A stretch of DNA of 17,759 bases. Origin: Verrucomicrobia bacterium UBA3222 (GTDB lineage: Bacteria > Verrucomicrobiota > Verrucomicrobiia > Opitutales > UBA9783). Every line of letters begins with the position of its first letter. Position 1 is the first letter of the stretch. Shown piece by piece: positions 16,632-17,759 of this stretch. A model generated the notes under the pieces. The model saw only the letters and a program-made list of their open reading frames with translations. It ran no database searches and had not been told where the DNA came from. The stretch covers positions 1 through 17,759 of the forward strand of contig DEWA01000015.1 of NCBI GenBank assembly GCA_002363035.1. Reading direction: 5' to 3'. The translations under genes were made by a program, and so were the position numbers.

Positions 16632-16660
16632 AGAATATGCAAATATGCGTATTGCGTCAA
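16632..16660 (-). promoter_or_regulatory. Promoter/operator of the middle toxin-antitoxin unit
   Basis: On the minus strand, TTGACG (16660-16655), a 17-base spacer and TATTCT (16637-16632) end 7 bases before the antitoxin ATG, which predicts a leaderless message. The spacer region holds a direct repeat (ATATGC AA ATATGC on the plus strand), a plausible binding site for the ribbon-helix-helix repressor. Confidence 0.6.
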
Positions 16661-16676
16661 GGGGAGGTGCGGGGCG

Positions 16677-16928
16677 TTATTCGTAATGTCCCCAACAACC
16701 CTCCAACAAAATATCTTCCCCTTTGAGGGAATATAATAAGCGATGTTGTTCGTTGATGCGCCGCGAATACGTGTGTTCATACCCGCGTAATTTTTCATAC
16801 GGCGGCGGATTTTGAAAGGGATTATTTTGTATCAATGCCACAAGCTTTTCGATCGTGCGCGCCAGCGGCGTTTTTCTTGCTTTTCGCCAATCTTTACAAA
16901 ACTGCTTCGTGTAAATCACATTCCTCAT
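16677..16928 (-). CDS. YoeB-like RelE-superfamily toxin (83 residues), second type
   Basis: The ATG at 16928 begins MRNVIYTKQFCKDWRK, and the protein ends GCWGHYE. The middle (NPFQNPPPYEKLRGY, HTYSRRINEQHRL) is nearly identical to the neighbouring toxin, including Glu45, Arg63 and His81 at the YoeB catalytic positions. The first 30 or so residues and the strand before the end differ strongly from the neighbour. The start overlaps the end of its antitoxin by 35 bases, unlike the four-base overlap in the middle unit. The frame is open further upstream, but that part is a shadow of the antitoxin. Expected role: mRNA cleavage at the ribosome when the antitoxin is lost. Confidence 0.9.
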   Translation of the reverse strand: MRNVIYTKQFCKDWRKARKTPLARTIEKLVALIQNNPFQNPPPYEKLRGYEHTYSRRINEQHRLLYSLKGEDILLEGCWGHYE

Positions 16929-17178
16929 TGAGTGCCTTGAACATTTCATCAACCGAACGGAAGGATTTTGCCTCTCCCCTTGCGTATTCCGCATCGCCCT
17001 CCTTAATCCGTCGGTCGAGTTCTTCCTTGGAATACACCAAATCGTCATCGGCATCGCTGTTTTTTTCGATATAATCGGCAATACACTTACTGACGCTGAC
17101 CTGACGCCGATCGGCTTCCTTTTTTACCCGCCGACATAACCGCGGCGGCAGAGTAATACATAAACGTTCCGATCTCAT
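16894..17178 (-). CDS. Ribbon-helix-helix antitoxin of the right-hand toxin-antitoxin unit
   Basis: The product has 94 residues from ATG 17178 (MRSERL). The DNA-binding half is almost identical to the other two antitoxins (one Arg to Lys change is visible at RRVKKEAD). After ADYIEKN it has two extra residues (SDADDD), and after DRRIKE the C-terminal half is different (GDAEYARGEAKSF, then a tail ending DLHEAVL). An ATG at 17196 would add six residues but lies inside the -10 region, so it is unlikely to be used. The gene overlaps its toxin by 35 bases. The shared DNA-binding half with a different toxin-binding half suggests cross-regulation but separate neutralisation. Confidence 0.88.
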   Translation of the reverse strand: MRSERLCITLPPRLCRRVKKEADRRQVSVSKCIADYIEKNSDADDDLVYSKEELDRRIKEGDAEYARGEAKSFRSVDEMFKALNEECDLHEAVL

Positions 17179-17185
17179 GCCTACA

Positions 17186-17214
17186 AGAATATGCAAATAT
17201 GCGTATTACGTCAA
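17186..17214 (-). promoter_or_regulatory. Promoter/operator of the right-hand toxin-antitoxin unit
   Basis: On the minus strand, TTGACG (17214-17209), a 17-base spacer and TATTCT (17191-17186) end 7 bases before the antitoxin ATG at 17178. It differs from the middle unit's promoter by a single spacer base. This is the outermost promoter of the array. Confidence 0.6.
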
Positions 17215-17508
17215 GGGGAAGGCGTATCTTGTGCAGGCATATGCTACGGTTGGAATAAAAATAAACCGTATGAAGCTGTCGCAGTATTCGAAAACATGAA
17301 GATTGTGAAAAACGGCGATACGGTTGGTTTGCGAGGATTTCGGGGAGAAAATCCGCAAAGCACGGAACCTAAAGTGCATTCAGCCCGAACAGCACACGAA
17401 GCACTGTGAACCGCAGGCGTTTTTTGCTTCCGAAGGATGCGGTATTTCCCAATAATAACTCCGAGTACGCCGAGTGTTCGAAATCCTTTCGGATATTGGC
17501 GGTTATCC
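17215..17508. other. Spacer between the toxin-antitoxin array and the M50 protease gene
   Basis: About 290 bases without a gene I can support. A plus-strand frame of 72 codons (17191-17409) starts inside the array promoter and shows no domain. The minus strand is open across the whole stretch and on into the antisense of the protease gene, which argues against it being real. The region may hold the promoter of the protease gene or a fragment of a dispersed repeat; I see no hairpin with more than four base pairs. Confidence 0.4.
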
Positions 17509-17759
17509 ATGGAAGCCTCTCTTTTAGCAAAGCACTTACTGGCGTTTTTTCTGTTGCTCATCAGTCTGACATTGCACGAATGGGCGCATGCGTGGGTTGC
17601 GTACCGTTGCGGTGACGAAACGCCGAAAGCGGCGGGGCGCGTGACGCTCAATCCGTTGGTGCATATCGACGTATTCGGTACCGTTTTGTTTCCGCTGATA
17701 TGTATTTTCTCACAAAGCGGGTTGTTGTTCGGTTGGGGGAAGGTTGTGCCGATGAACCC
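17509..17759 (+). CDS. M50 family (site-2-type) metalloprotease, 5' part only
   Basis: The frame opens at ATG 17509 and runs off the window after about 83 residues. The N-terminus is a hydrophobic helix (LLAKHLLAFFLLLISLTL) running straight into HEWAH (H23, E24, H27), the zinc-binding HExxH motif of M50 intramembrane proteases. It is followed by RVTLNPLVHIDVFGTVLFPL, another hydrophobic segment, and FGWGKVVPMNP. This is the order seen in the short site-2 protease family (about 200-230 residues), which cleaves membrane-embedded substrates; the usual 'GWAKPVPVNP' type motif is clearly recognisable. The natural substrate is unknown. An in-frame ATG at 17437 exists but would put 24 unrelated residues before the helix. 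The distal Asp motif lies beyond the window. Confidence 0.88.
   Translation, partial: MEASLLAKHLLAFFLLLISLTLHEWAHAWVAYRCGDETPKAAGRVTLNPLVHIDVFGTVLFPLICIFSQSGLLFGWGKVVPMN

Larger units (their letters stand above)
15862..17216 (-). repeat. Tandem toxin-antitoxin array: three repeat units, one truncated
   Basis: Homologous blocks containing promoter, antitoxin N-terminus and flanking bases recur at 15862-16111, 16412-16660 and about 16980-17216, with unit lengths of about 550-560 bases. Units 2 and 3 (counted from the left) carry both antitoxin and toxin; unit 1 carries only a truncated antitoxin. The left end of homology falls at AAATGA next to the giant gene's stop codon (copy at 15862-15867, equivalent to 16412-16417). 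Confidence 0.85.

Noticed and set aside
15862..17216. Regularly spaced repeats as a CRISPR array
   Set aside because: The repeat units are about 550 bases and contain genes; they are tandem toxin-antitoxin units.
17244..17651. 135-codon minus-strand frame
   Set aside because: It runs antisense through the HEWAH-encoding part of the M50 gene, so at most its upstream part could be real, and that shows no domain.

Overview
The window is bacterial DNA of moderate GC. It carries an iron-sulphur cluster assembly (suf) operon surrounded by genes for secreted or host-directed proteins. The mix suggests a host-associated or symbiotic bacterium, possibly of the PVC group (Verrucomicrobiota/Chlamydiota): a minimal sufC-sufB-sufD set with a MIP18/DUF59 protein, a DUF502 membrane protein, an M50 protease, short secreted proteins, and a 2603-residue protein with a eukaryote-type OTU cysteine protease domain. 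The taxonomic guess is inference and weak. Few genes have a clear Shine-Dalgarno sequence.

Layout. Positions 1-341 (minus) hold the 5' part of a DUF502 membrane protein gene. Positions 342-879 are non-coding and hold three inverted repeats. Positions 880-2690 (minus) hold one gene for a secreted protein of about 596 residues, broken twice: by an exact 19-base tandem duplication and by an apparent one-base insertion. Removing those 20 bases restores a single frame. Positions 3085-7813 (plus) run sufC, two paralogous small secreted proteins, sufB, a short sufD and a SufT-like DUF59 protein; no cysteine desulfurase (sufS) is present.

Positions 8056-15867 (plus) are one gene for a 2603-residue protein. 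It has an N-terminal membrane anchor, a long Lys/Glu-rich coiled coil with DNA-level repeats, a tandem duplication of a unit of about 590 residues, an acidic linker, an OTU-like domain (Cys2237, His2427) and a C-terminal copy of a small recurring module.

Positions 15766-17216 (minus) are a tandem array of three ribbon-helix-helix antitoxin genes, two of them followed by YoeB/RelE-type toxins. Each unit has its own near-identical promoter. The third unit has lost its toxin, and its antitoxin runs into the antisense strand of the giant gene; the giant gene's stop codon lies inside array-derived sequence. After about 330 bases without a convincing gene, an M50 (site-2-type) protease starts at 17509 and runs off the window.

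How the parts fit. SufB, SufC and SufD should form the cytosolic Fe-S scaffold and the DUF59 protein a maturation or carrier factor; the sulphur donor must be encoded elsewhere. The secreted pair inside the operon, the broken secreted gene and the OTU giant point to an exported, host-facing repertoire. The toxin-antitoxin array looks like an active recombination site that has reshaped the end of the giant gene.
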